Source: a candidate division TA06 bacterium (GTDB taxonomy: Bacteria; Edwardsbacteria; AC1; EtOH8). From it: a DNA stretch of 40,099 nucleotides. Shown piece after piece: positions 1-9,327 of the stretch. Below the pieces are notes generated by a model, which searched no databases, was not told the origin of the DNA, and saw nothing but the letters and a program-made list of their open reading frames with translations. The position numbers and the translations under genes were made by a program. The DNA is taken from NCBI GenBank assembly GCA_016208585.1, contig JACQXR010000118.1:1-40099 (forward strand). Direction: 5' to 3'. Within the stretch, counting starts at the first letter, position 1. Each line of letters opens with the position of its first letter.

Positions 1-1149
<1,149 letters not shown>

Positions 1150-1179
1150 TCTAAAATTCGACACGAAAAAATATATTGA

Positions 1180-1962
1180 ATGGGTTGTATGAAAGTTGTT
1201 ATTTTAGCAGGGGGGCAGGGAACAAGGATCAGCGAAGAAACCGCGGTCCGTCCCAAACCGATGGTGGAGATCGCCGGCAAGCCGATCTTATGGCATATCA
1301 TGAAAAGCTATTCCCAGCACGGCTTCAATGAGTTTGTCATCTGCCTTGGATTCAAAGGGTACATGATCAAAGAATATTTTTCCAATTACTTTCTGCACAC
1401 CAGCGATGTAACGTTTGACATTATGAACAATGCCATGGAGGTTCACCAAAAGTACGCCGAGCCATGGAAGGTCACTTTGGTGGACACCGGAACGGAAACC
1501 ATGACCGGGGGCCGCATCAAACGGGTCTCTCCCTATATTGGCGGCGAGCGATTCATGCTGACCTACGGCGATGGTTTGGCGGATGTCAACCTGTCAGAAT
1601 TATACCGTTACCATCAGCAGCAAGGTTGTGCCGCGACGGTCACCACGGTGCAAACCGTTGGGCGTTTTGGGGCATTATCATTGGGTGCGGATAACCGGGT
1701 GATGAGTTTCCGGGAAAAGCCGGCCCAGGACGACGGCTGGATAAACGGGGGTTTTTTTGTGTTGGAGCCAGAGATCCTGGAACGGATTGCCGGTGACGGC
1801 ACGGTATTTGAAAAGGACCCTTTGGAGAGCTTATCCGCTGAAGGGCAACTGGCGGCATACAAGCATTATGGTTTCTGGCATCCGATGGATACCTTGAGGG
1901 ATAAAAATTACCTAGAGGAGCTTTGGAACCGGGGGAAGGCTCCTTGGAAAACCTGGAAGTGA
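1180..1962 (+). CDS. rfbF: Glucose-1-phosphate cytidylyltransferase
   Basis: Makes CDP-glucose from CTP and glucose 1-phosphate, the entry step to CDP-3,6-dideoxyhexoses. The nucleotidyltransferase signature LAGGQGTR is at residues 9-16 and RPKPMVEI at 24-31. A GDG motif at about 130-132 fits the metal-binding Asp of the family. The length of 260 residues (or 257) matches RfbF/DdhA. The start is uncertain: ATG 1180 gives M-G-C-M, while ATG 1189 starts directly at the conserved MKVVILAGG. Neither has a convincing ribosome binding site, and 1189 fits the family better. The stop is 11 bases before the CDP-glucose dehydratase gene, so the two are very likely cotranscribed. Confidence 0.93.
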   Translation: MGCMKVVILAGGQGTRISEETAVRPKPMVEIAGKPILWHIMKSYSQHGFNEFVICLGFKGYMIKEYFSNYFLHTSDVTFDIMNNAMEVHQKYAEPWKVTLVDTGTETMTGGRIKRVSPYIGGERFMLTYGDGLADVNLSELYRYHQQQGCAATVTTVQTVGRFGALSLGADNRVMSFREKPAQDDGWINGGFFVLEPEILERIAGDGTVFEKDPLESLSAEGQLAAYKHYGFWHPMDTLRDKNYLEELWNRGKAPWKTWK

Positions 1963-1973
1963 AAGGCTGGTAA

Positions 1974-3038
1974 ATGAATCCATCTTTTTGGAATGGGCGG
2001 AAAGTATTGTTGACCGGTCATACCGGTTTTAAGGGATCGTGGCTGTCACTGTGGCTGCATCAGATGGGAGCCAAGGTCTCCGGCTATTCCCTGGAGCCGC
2101 CGACCAAACCAAGTTTGTTTGAGCTGTGCCATCTAGGCCAACTAGTTGATTCAACCATCGGCGATATTCGCAATGCCGAGCTGCTGGCCCAGAAAATGTC
2201 AGCAGCGGGACCAGAGATTGTCATTCATATGGCGGCCCAGTCTCTGGTGCGTAGATCATACCAGGAGCCGGTGGAAACATTTTCGGTGAATGTTATGGGA
2301 ACTGTCAATTTGCTGGAGGCCGTCCGAACCACCGGATCGGTACGGGCGGTCATCAATGTCACCACCGACAAGTGCTACGAGAACAAGGAATGGCTGTGGG
2401 GGTATCGCGAAAACGAACCGCTGGGGGGCCATGATCCATATTCCGGCAGCAAGGCCTGCTCTGAGCTGGTTACCGCAAGCTATCGCACTTCTTTTTTTGG
2501 CCAGGATGGCAACAGCCCCGGGGTTTCGGTAGCTACTGTCCGGGCCGGTAATGTGATCGGCGGGGGGGACTGGTCGGAAGACCGCCTCATCCCCGATTGC
2601 ATCCGGGCCATGGTGAAGGGGGAAAAAATAATTGTCCGGAACCCCGGCGCACAACGTCCCTGGCAGCATGTGTTGGAGCCTCTTTCCGGGTACCTGACCC
2701 TGGCGGAAGCAATGTTTCATGGAGATTCGGCATATGCCGGAGCCTGGAACTTTGGTCCGGATGACCGAGACATGAAACCGGTGGAATGGATCGTTAAATA
2801 CATGTGCCGGGAATGGGGGAATGAGGCCGGTTATACGATTGCGGAAGAGAAAGGCCCGCATGAAGCGGGGATTCTGAAATTGGACAGCACCAAGGCCCGG
2901 AGCCGTCTGGGGTGGCATCCCCGATGGAATCTGGAAGCTGCCCTATCTAGGATCATTGATTGGACCAAAGCCTATGTTCGCCAGGACGACCTAAATGAGG
3001 TTTGCCATAAACAGATAACCGAATACTTAAACAGCTGA
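1974..3038 (+). CDS. rfbG: CDP-glucose 4,6-dehydratase
   Basis: Converts CDP-glucose to CDP-4-keto-6-deoxyglucose with tightly bound NAD+. It is an extended SDR of 354 residues, typical for RfbG/DdhB. The NAD-binding motif TGHTGFKG is at residues 14-21; the TGHTGFKG form rather than TGxxGFxG is characteristic of this family. The catalytic triad region shows T131-D132-K133 and Y156xxxK160 in PYSGSK. Start ATG 1974 follows an AAAGG at suitable spacing. It lies between the cytidylyltransferase and the 3-dehydratase in the same order as in enteric ddhABC clusters, so pathway assignment is strong. Confidence 0.95.
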   Translation: MNPSFWNGRKVLLTGHTGFKGSWLSLWLHQMGAKVSGYSLEPPTKPSLFELCHLGQLVDSTIGDIRNAELLAQKMSAAGPEIVIHMAAQSLVRRSYQEPVETFSVNVMGTVNLLEAVRTTGSVRAVINVTTDKCYENKEWLWGYRENEPLGGHDPYSGSKACSELVTASYRTSFFGQDGNSPGVSVATVRAGNVIGGGDWSEDRLIPDCIRAMVKGEKIIVRNPGAQRPWQHVLEPLSGYLTLAEAMFHGDSAYAGAWNFGPDDRDMKPVEWIVKYMCREWGNEAGYTIAEEKGPHEAGILKLDSTKARSRLGWHPRWNLEAALSRIIDWTKAYVRQDDLNEVCHKQITEYLNS

Positions 3039-3051
3039 CGGCAGGAGGATC

Positions 3052-4440
3052 ATGCCAGCAAAAACAAACACGGCGGCAGCCGTGCGCAAGAGGATATTAC
3101 ACGAAGTTGCTGCTTATTACCGGTTGGCGCATAAAAAACACGGTTTATTTGTCCCCGGAGAGCGGATAGCCTATGCCGGCAGGATGTATGATCATCATGA
3201 AATGACGGCCTTGGTGGATTCCGCCCTTGAATTCTGGCTGACCACGGGGCGCTTTGCCGGTGATTTTGAAAATAAGTTTGCTGCCTTTTTGAACAGCAAA
3301 CATTGCAGTCTGGTCAATTCCGGTTCGTCGGCCAATCTGCTGGCGTTTGCGGCGCTGGCTTCACCGCTGCTCGGGAAAAAGAGGATACGGCCGGGAGATG
3401 AGGTCATTACCGTGGCCGCCGCTTTTCCAACCACGGTGGCCCCCATTCTGCAATTCGGCGCCACGCCGGTCTTTGTGGATGTCTCACTGCCGTCATACAA
3501 CATTGACTGCGATCTGCTCGAAACCGCCCTGACCAGGAAAACCCGGGCAGTCTTTTTGGCCCATACCCTGGGCAATCCGTTCAATATTAAGATCATAAAG
3601 AGGTTTTGCGAGACCCACAACCTGTGGTTGATCGAAGACAATTGCGATGCGTTGGGGTCGAAATATTGTCTGAACGGGGCGTGGCGGTATACCGGGACGT
3701 TTGGCGATCTGGGCACGTCAAGTTTTTATCCGCCGCATCATATGACCATGGGAGAAGGGGGGGCGGTGTATACCGACAACCTGCTGCTGAAAAGGATCGT
3801 GGAATCGCTCCGCGATTGGGGGCGCGACTGTTGGTGCCCGTCGGGAAAGGATGACACCTGCGGAAAACGGTTCAGCCGGGCCTATGGAGAACTGCCGCTG
3901 GGTTACGACCACAAATACGTTTATTCGCACTTTGGGTATAATCTGAAAGCCACCGAGATGCAGGCTGCCGTGGGTTGCGCTCAATTAAAAAAGCTGCCCC
4001 GATTCGTAGAATCAAGAAAAAGGAACTGGGATATTCTGCGGCAGGGCTTGTCGGATCTGGCAGAATATTTTATTTTGCCGGAACCGACACCAGGATCGGA
4101 TCCCAGCTGGTTCGGTTTTCTTCTGACGGTACGGACCGGGGCCGGCTTTACCAGGGAGCAGATCGTGCGTCATTTGGAATCTCACAACATTCAGACCAGA
4201 ATGCTGTTTGCCGGCAATATTCTCCGGCAACCCTGTTTTGACGAATTCAGGAAAGCGGGTAAGGGATACCGGGTTGTTTCTGCGATTTGCGGCGGAAAGT
4301 CATCGGGGAAAATCAAAAATGTTCTGCCGGTCACCGACCAGATAATGAGGGATACATTTTGGATCGGAGTGTATCCGGGAATGACCCGGGGAATGCTGGC
4401 GCACATGATCGACACCATCAGGGAGTTTGTAAACCAATGA
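3052..4440 (+). CDS. rfbH: CDP-4-keto-6-deoxy-D-glucose 3-dehydratase (E1)
   Basis: A PLP- and [2Fe-2S]-dependent enzyme that removes the C3 hydroxyl of CDP-4-keto-6-deoxyglucose, the committed step to 3,6-dideoxyhexoses. Its 462 residues are longer than common sugar aminotransferases. The diagnostic feature is His230 in SFYPPHHMTMGEGG, where aminotransferases of the fold have the PLP lysine. The iron-sulfur ligands are visible as C198 and the cluster C260-x-C262-x7-C270. Start ATG 3052 follows GGCAGGAGG. The stop overlaps the next start (ATGA at 4437-4440), implying translational coupling. The NADH-dependent [2Fe-2S] partner reductase (E3, ascD/ddhD) is not in the window, so electrons must come from an enzyme encoded elsewhere. 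Confidence 0.95.
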   Translation: MPAKTNTAAAVRKRILHEVAAYYRLAHKKHGLFVPGERIAYAGRMYDHHEMTALVDSALEFWLTTGRFAGDFENKFAAFLNSKHCSLVNSGSSANLLAFAALASPLLGKKRIRPGDEVITVAAAFPTTVAPILQFGATPVFVDVSLPSYNIDCDLLETALTRKTRAVFLAHTLGNPFNIKIIKRFCETHNLWLIEDNCDALGSKYCLNGAWRYTGTFGDLGTSSFYPPHHMTMGEGGAVYTDNLLLKRIVESLRDWGRDCWCPSGKDDTCGKRFSRAYGELPLGYDHKYVYSHFGYNLKATEMQAAVGCAQLKKLPRFVESRKRNWDILRQGLSDLAEYFILPEPTPGSDPSWFGFLLTVRTGAGFTREQIVRHLESHNIQTRMLFAGNILRQPCFDEFRKAGKGYRVVSAICGGKSSGKIKNVLPVTDQIMRDTFWIGVYPGMTRGMLAHMIDTIREFVNQ

Positions 4441-5366
4441 AAGTGCTGGTAACCGGGGCAACAGGATTTGTCGGAGCCTGCCTTACCCGGCGCCTGGTGG
4501 CCATTGGCCATGATGTCCATATCTGCCTCCGGCCCCGGTCGGACAGATGGCGGATCAAGGACCTGAAGCCTGACATCAAGGAACACCTGGCCGATCTGCG
4601 GGACGCCGATGTGATTATGAATGCGGTCAGCCAAATACAACCGGAAGTGGTCTTTCACTTGGCGACCCATGGTGGATTTGCCGGTCAATCGGAATCGGCG
4701 GATATCCTGGAAACAAATATTCTGGGAACCGTAAATCTCCTGAGAGCCTGCGAAAAGACAGGCTTCAACTGTTTCATCAATACCGGCAGCTCCTCCGAAT
4801 ACGGCCCAAAAACTGAGCCGATGAACGAAAATGACCCGTTGTATCCTGTGGGAGATTACGGGGTCTCCAAAGCGGCGGCCACCTTGTATTGCCGGTCCGA
4901 GGCGGTCCGGAAGAAACTGCCGATCCTGACCCTGCGGCTGTTCTCCCCCTACGGACAATGGGACGATCCCCGCCGGTTCATCCCCTACGTCATCAAATCG
5001 CTGCTGCGGGGCGAATCCCCGGAGCTGGCCTCGCCCAACTCAGTCCGGGATTATATCTTTATTGATGATGTAATTGACCTGTTCTTGAAAGCCGCCGCGA
5101 TCCCCCGGCCGGGCGGGATATTCAATGTAGGAAGCGGGCAACAGCATACGACAGGCGATGTCGTTGGGATGATAGCGGAGAACATCGGCCAGGGGGCAGT
5201 GCTGCTTTGGGGGAAACTCGACCCGCCGCGGCTGGAGCCGCTCCGCTGGGAAGCGGATACGGCCAGCGTCAAAAAATCATACGATTGGGATCCCGCCACC
5301 CCGCTGGCCAAAGGCCTGGTGAAAACCGTAGAATGGTTCCGGACGCACCTGGAATTGTATCCCTGA
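4437..5366 (+). CDS. NAD-dependent SDR, CDP-dideoxyhexose reductase/epimerase-like
   Basis: An extended SDR of 309 residues when started at ATG 4437, which overlaps the preceding stop by four bases. The upstream in-frame extension inside rfbH is not needed, because residue 1 already precedes the Rossmann strand. The NAD(P) motif TGATGFVG is at residues 6-13, the Ser triad SSS at 118-120 and Y141xxxK145 in YGVSKAA. By position it should act on CDP-4-keto-3,6-dideoxyglucose or on the product of the following ThDP enzyme. Candidates are a CDP-paratose/abequose synthase-like 4-ketoreductase or a YerF-like reductase that completes a branched sugar. Sequence alone does not separate these roles. Confidence 0.85.
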   Translation: MKVLVTGATGFVGACLTRRLVAIGHDVHICLRPRSDRWRIKDLKPDIKEHLADLRDADVIMNAVSQIQPEVVFHLATHGGFAGQSESADILETNILGTVNLLRACEKTGFNCFINTGSSSEYGPKTEPMNENDPLYPVGDYGVSKAAATLYCRSEAVRKKLPILTLRLFSPYGQWDDPRRFIPYVIKSLLRGESPELASPNSVRDYIFIDDVIDLFLKAAAIPRPGGIFNVGSGQQHTTGDVVGMIAENIGQGAVLLWGKLDPPRLEPLRWEADTASVKKSYDWDPATPLAKGLVKTVEWFRTHLELYP

Positions 5367-5404
5367 CCCAAAACCGCAATACTGACGACGGGTGAAAAGC
5401 GCAT

Positions 5405-7177
5405 ATGAAGCTTTCTGATTATGTAATTGATTTCATAGCCGGCCAGGGCGTGGCCCATATCTTTGAATTGGTCGGCGGCGCGATCACGCACTTGGTTGAC
5501 TCGACGGTCGACCGGAAAGATATTACCTGCGTGTCCGTGCATCACGAGCAGGCGGCGGCCTTCGCCGCCGAGGGCTATGCCCGGATCAACGGAAAACTGG
5601 GGGTGGCCATGGCCACCAGCGGCCCCGGCGCGCTAAACCTGCTGACCGGAATCGGCAGTTGTTATTTTGACTCTGTGCCCTGCCTGTTCATCACCGGACA
5701 GGTTAATACCTATGAATACAAATTCGACCGGCCGGTCCGGCAGGTCGGTTTTCAGGAAACGGATATTGTGAGCGTGGCCAGGCCCTTGACCAAGTATGCG
5801 GAGATGGTCACTGACGCGGGTAAAATCAGGTATCACTTGGAAAAGGCGGTATATTACGCCCAGTCCGGCCGGCCCGGCCCGGTATTGCTTGACATCCCCA
5901 TGGATATTCAGCGGGCCCAGATTGAACCGGAAAAATTGGAAAGTTTTTTCACCAGTGGCGAATTTCTGACGATGCAAAATGAAACCGTTCTTTGCCAGGA
6001 ATCAGATATTGAGGAAGTGGTCCGGCTCATTTCAGAAGCCCGGCGCCCGGTCATCCTGGCCGGAGGAGGGGTAAGAGCCGGGGATGCGGTAAGGGAGCTT
6101 GGTCTGCTGACGGAAAAAACCGGCATTCCCGTAGTGACATCCCTGATGGGAATTGACGCCGTTCCCGGGGACAATCCCCGCTGCTTTGGAATGATCGGGG
6201 TGTACGGAAACCGGTTCAGCAATCTTGCCGTGGCCAACTGCGACCTGCTGCTGGTGCTCGGTTCCCGTCTGGACACCCGCCAGACCGGAACCCGTCCGGA
6301 AACCTTTGCCCGGGCCGCTAAAATAGTCCATGTCGATGTCGACAAACATGAACTGGATTCGAAAGTTAGGACCCACCTGGCAATTCAATGCCAGGTCAAG
6401 GAATTTCTGGAGTCGATCAATGACAGATTGAAGGCTTATATTAAGCCCGACCTGGCTCCGTGGTATTCTGTCGTCAGTAGATACCGGAAAAAATACCCCA
6501 CTAGATCGCCGGAACCAGAGGGCAGCGCCCTTGACCCGAACCATTTCCTGGAGATCCTTTCCGGGCACTGCGGGATTGGCGACATAGTTTGCATCGATGT
6601 GGGCCAGAACCAGATGTGGGCGGCCCAGTCTTTCCGGCTTAAGGATGATCAGCGGATGCTTATTTCCGGCGGGATGGGCTCGATGGGTTTTGCCCTTCCG
6701 GCAGCGCTGGGAGCCGCCAAAGCAGCTCCCGGTAAACGGGTGGTGGTGATATCGGGCGACGGCGGGATACAGTTGAACATCCAGGACCTGGATACCATCG
6801 TCAGCCATCATTTGCCGGTCAAGTTAGTCGTTTTGAACAACGGCTGTCTGGGCATGGTGCGGCAGTTTCAGGACATGTATTTTGACGGGCGCCAGCAATC
6901 GACAGTTGTAGGGTACCACTGCCCCGACCTGATGAAAATTGCCGAAGCTTATGGTCTGCCGGTCAGTACTATATCCTCGTTGGAGAGGGTTGAGGAAGCC
7001 GTAGGCCGGTTTTTCGATTCCGAAAAGCCGGCGTTCCTTGAGGTGAAGATCGCCCAGGATAGCTGTGTCAACCCAAAATTACTGGTGAACTGTCCAATTG
7101 AGGACATGTCCCCGCCGTTGGAACGGGATCAACTGGAAAAAGAGATGGTAATAAATTGTAAGGGGCAGGAGAAGTGA
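5405..7177 (+). CDS. ThDP-dependent acetolactate-synthase-like enzyme, YerE-like candidate
   Basis: A full-length (590 residues) member of the acetohydroxyacid-synthase family of thiamine-diphosphate enzymes. The catalytic Glu48 sits in VHHEQAAAFAAEGYAR. The ThDP/Mg motif is GDG (451-453) followed by NN (478-479), and the AHAS-type LGMVRQFQ follows it. In a normal cell this family makes acetolactate. Here it sits directly after ddhABC-type genes and an SDR, as in Yersinia yersiniose clusters, where the flavoprotein YerE transfers a two-carbon acetyl unit from pyruvate to C4 of CDP-4-keto-3,6-dideoxyglucose. I infer that role from context. A small AHAS regulatory subunit (ilvN) is absent nearby, which argues against a simple branched-chain amino-acid role. 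The ribosome binding site is weak (GGTGAAAAG). Confidence 0.85.
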   Translation: MKLSDYVIDFIAGQGVAHIFELVGGAITHLVDSTVDRKDITCVSVHHEQAAAFAAEGYARINGKLGVAMATSGPGALNLLTGIGSCYFDSVPCLFITGQVNTYEYKFDRPVRQVGFQETDIVSVARPLTKYAEMVTDAGKIRYHLEKAVYYAQSGRPGPVLLDIPMDIQRAQIEPEKLESFFTSGEFLTMQNETVLCQESDIEEVVRLISEARRPVILAGGGVRAGDAVRELGLLTEKTGIPVVTSLMGIDAVPGDNPRCFGMIGVYGNRFSNLAVANCDLLLVLGSRLDTRQTGTRPETFARAAKIVHVDVDKHELDSKVRTHLAIQCQVKEFLESINDRLKAYIKPDLAPWYSVVSRYRKKYPTRSPEPEGSALDPNHFLEILSGHCGIGDIVCIDVGQNQMWAAQSFRLKDDQRMLISGGMGSMGFALPAALGAAKAAPGKRVVVISGDGGIQLNIQDLDTIVSHHLPVKLVVLNNGCLGMVRQFQDMYFDGRQQSTVVGYHCPDLMKIAEAYGLPVSTISSLERVEEAVGRFFDSEKPAFLEVKIAQDSCVNPKLLVNCPIEDMSPPLERDQLEKEMVINCKGQEK

Positions 7178-7279
7178 CAAATACCAGGCTTGCCGCAATA
7201 TTAATCAGATGGGGTGCAACAACTCGAATAAAATCACAAATCCGGGTAAGGGTATAAATTGGTTGAGGAAGCGTAAAGA

Positions 7280-8296
7280 ATGAATGCAAAGAATAAGTGG
7301 AATAAGAAAATACTGGCGGTGCTCCTGGAGTGGGATTATGGAGACCGGAGACGGGGCCCATCCCTGGAGCGCGAGTTTTTTTATAAGAATTTGTCAGCCC
7401 TGGCGGCCCAGGTCGAGCCCTTTTGGTATGATGACCATCTCAACGATCCTCCCGGTCTGCAAAAACAATTGATCAACAAAGCCACCGATTTTAACCCAGA
7501 CCTAATATTTTTTGTCCCCTATCAGGACCAGTTCAGCCCCCAGACATTGGATTATCTCAAAAGTCGTTGGCCGACTATGGCCTGGTTCGGAGACGACAGC
7601 TGGCGTTTCGAGACCTATACCGCAAAAAATGCGCCGCACTACTCATATTCAGCCACCACAGATATTTTCAGCGTCACCAAATACCAGAAACTTGGGATCA
7701 ATCCTATCGCCACCCAATGGGCCGGACAAGGCGGCGACATGAATCTGGGGCCGGTCCCGCCGGTATCATATGATCACCAGGTTTCATTCGTGGGCGGGAA
7801 CAACTTGTTCCGGTCATGGTACATAAAGAGGCTGGAGACCCTGGGAGTAAAAGTTGACTGTTTTGGCGCCGGGTGGCCGGCGGGCAAGGTTTCTTTTGAC
7901 CAGATGAACAGGATATTCTACAAATCCAGGATCAACCTCAACCTCTCCAACAGCGTTAACCAAGACATTCGCTTCATACTAAGCGGTCCCGGCCCCCTGG
8001 TCAACTACCTTAGGTCCGGCAAAAGGTATGAGCAGATGAAAGCCCGCAATTTCGAAATTCCCTTAGCCGGGGGTTTTCAGTTGACCAATTATGTGGCCGG
8101 TCTTGAAAACTATCTTAAAGTTGGGGATGAAGTTGCGGTGTATGCCACTCCGGAAGAGTGTGCCCAGCAGATAAAATATTATCTGGCAAATGAAGAGAAG
8201 CGCCTGAACATTGCGATCAACGGGCAACGCAGGGCCCAGGGGGAACATACGTATTACCACCGCCTGGAAGCCCTATTGAAAGCAATATGGAAATGA
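7280..8296 (+). CDS. CgeB-like glycosyltransferase
   Basis: A 338-residue soluble protein with the architecture of the CgeB/YkvP glycosyltransferase-like family. Its N-terminal half is Rossmann-like, with WFGDDSWRF at about residue 100. The C-terminal half ends in the family's characteristic KARNFEIPLAGGFQL segment, followed by a stretch leading to the GLENYLKVGDEVAVY motif. Start ATG 7280 has GAGGAA nine bases upstream. The role is presumably transfer of one sugar of the repeat unit, possibly the dideoxy or branched sugar made just upstream, but donor and acceptor cannot be read from sequence. It is separated from the ThDP gene by about 100 bases and overlaps the following gene. Confidence 0.8.
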   Translation: MNAKNKWNKKILAVLLEWDYGDRRRGPSLEREFFYKNLSALAAQVEPFWYDDHLNDPPGLQKQLINKATDFNPDLIFFVPYQDQFSPQTLDYLKSRWPTMAWFGDDSWRFETYTAKNAPHYSYSATTDIFSVTKYQKLGINPIATQWAGQGGDMNLGPVPPVSYDHQVSFVGGNNLFRSWYIKRLETLGVKVDCFGAGWPAGKVSFDQMNRIFYKSRINLNLSNSVNQDIRFILSGPGPLVNYLRSGKRYEQMKARNFEIPLAGGFQLTNYVAGLENYLKVGDEVAVYATPEECAQQIKYYLANEEKRLNIAINGQRRAQGEHTYYHRLEALLKAIWK

Positions 8297-9327
8297 AAAA
8301 ATTTGCTGTTTGGACCGGCCCACTTTACAGCAATAATGAGATCTTTAATCCTTCCAGCGCAGTAAACAGGGATGACTGCCTGGCGGGGTTCAGGTTGCTG
8401 AGCGCCGAGCTGTTGGCCAAGGGCTGGGAATGCTCCACCCAGGATGTTTTTAGGGCCCGGGGCGCTGTCCCCGAGGTGATCCTTTTCCTGGATATTCCCA
8501 GGGAACCAATAGCACGGCTGACAGGTGACTGGGCTGGGAAATCAAAATGCTGGCTTCTGCTGCAGGAACCGGCCACCATAGTGCCCCAAAATTGGGATTT
8601 TCAGCGGCATGAGCAATTTGAAAAAATTTTCACCTGGGACGACAAATTGGTGGATGAAGACAAATATTTCAAGATCAACTATGCCGTGAATCATGCCTTA
8701 GCCATTACCCCTGACACCTCCAGCAAGGAGAAGCTTTGCACCCTCATCGCTGGACAGCACAAATCGCAACATCCGGATGAACTTTACTCCGAGCGGGTGA
8801 AGGCGGTGAGGTGGTTTGAACGGAACCACCCGGAAGATTTTGACCTCTACGGCCGCGGCTGGGAGGAATACCTTTTCCCGGGGCCGGGAGTGCTGAAAAT
8901 CCTGAATCGGCAGAGCCTGCTGCGCCCCATGCGCCGGCTGCTGGCCCCCCGCTTTACCTCCTACCGTGGGCCGGCGGAGACAAAGACGGAGGTGCTTAAA
9001 AGGTATAAGTTCTGCATCTGCTATGAAAACATCCGGGGCCTTGAGGGGTACATCACAGAAAAAATATTCGATTGCTTTGCCGCCGGATGCGTGCCGGTCT
9101 ACTGGGGGGCGGAGAATATCATCCGGCACATCCCCGGTGATTGCTTTATCGACAAACGCCTTTTCCCCAATTACGCGGAACTGTACCGCCATCTTGCTGG
9201 CCTAAGTGGCCAATCCTATGTGGAATACCTGACAAACATAACGCACTTTTTAAGAAGCGAACAGGGATATATGTTCACCCCCCAGAAATTTGCGGCCACT
9301 ATCGCCGGCGGCACCACCGATGGATAG
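8293..9327 (+). CDS. GT10-family (alpha-1,3-fucosyltransferase-like) protein
   Basis: The C-terminal half carries the GT10 fucosyltransferase signature: FCICYEN, then GYITEKIFDCFAAGCVPVYW, at roughly residues 239-272. In this family the motif binds GDP-fucose. ATG 8293 overlaps the preceding stop (ATGA) and gives 344 residues; ATG 8287, two codons earlier, is also possible. No membrane anchor is evident. Bacterial members fucosylate LPS or capsule glycans, as in Helicobacter Lewis antigens. The GDP-fucose-synthase-like gene at 196 agrees with GDP-fucose use. It overlaps the flippase start by eight bases. Assignment to GT10 is firm, but the exact linkage and acceptor are unknown. Confidence 0.88.
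   Translation: MKKFAVWTGPLYSNNEIFNPSSAVNRDDCLAGFRLLSAELLAKGWECSTQDVFRARGAVPEVILFLDIPREPIARLTGDWAGKSKCWLLLQEPATIVPQNWDFQRHEQFEKIFTWDDKLVDEDKYFKINYAVNHALAITPDTSSKEKLCTLIAGQHKSQHPDELYSERVKAVRWFERNHPEDFDLYGRGWEEYLFPGPGVLKILNRQSLLRPMRRLLAPRFTSYRGPAETKTEVLKRYKFCICYENIRGLEGYITEKIFDCFAAGCVPVYWGAENIIRHIPGDCFIDKRLFPNYAELYRHLAGLSGQSYVEYLTNITHFLRSEQGYMFTPQKFAATIAGGTTDG

Noticed and set aside
2256-2918. 220-codon open frame on the minus strand
   Set aside because: It lies entirely inside the CDP-glucose 4,6-dehydratase gene, whose motifs are intact. The product has no recognisable family; it is a shadow frame of G+C-rich DNA. The same holds for long minus-strand frames at 4191-4958, 6032-6811, 14884-15618, 16846-17703 and 19813-20568.
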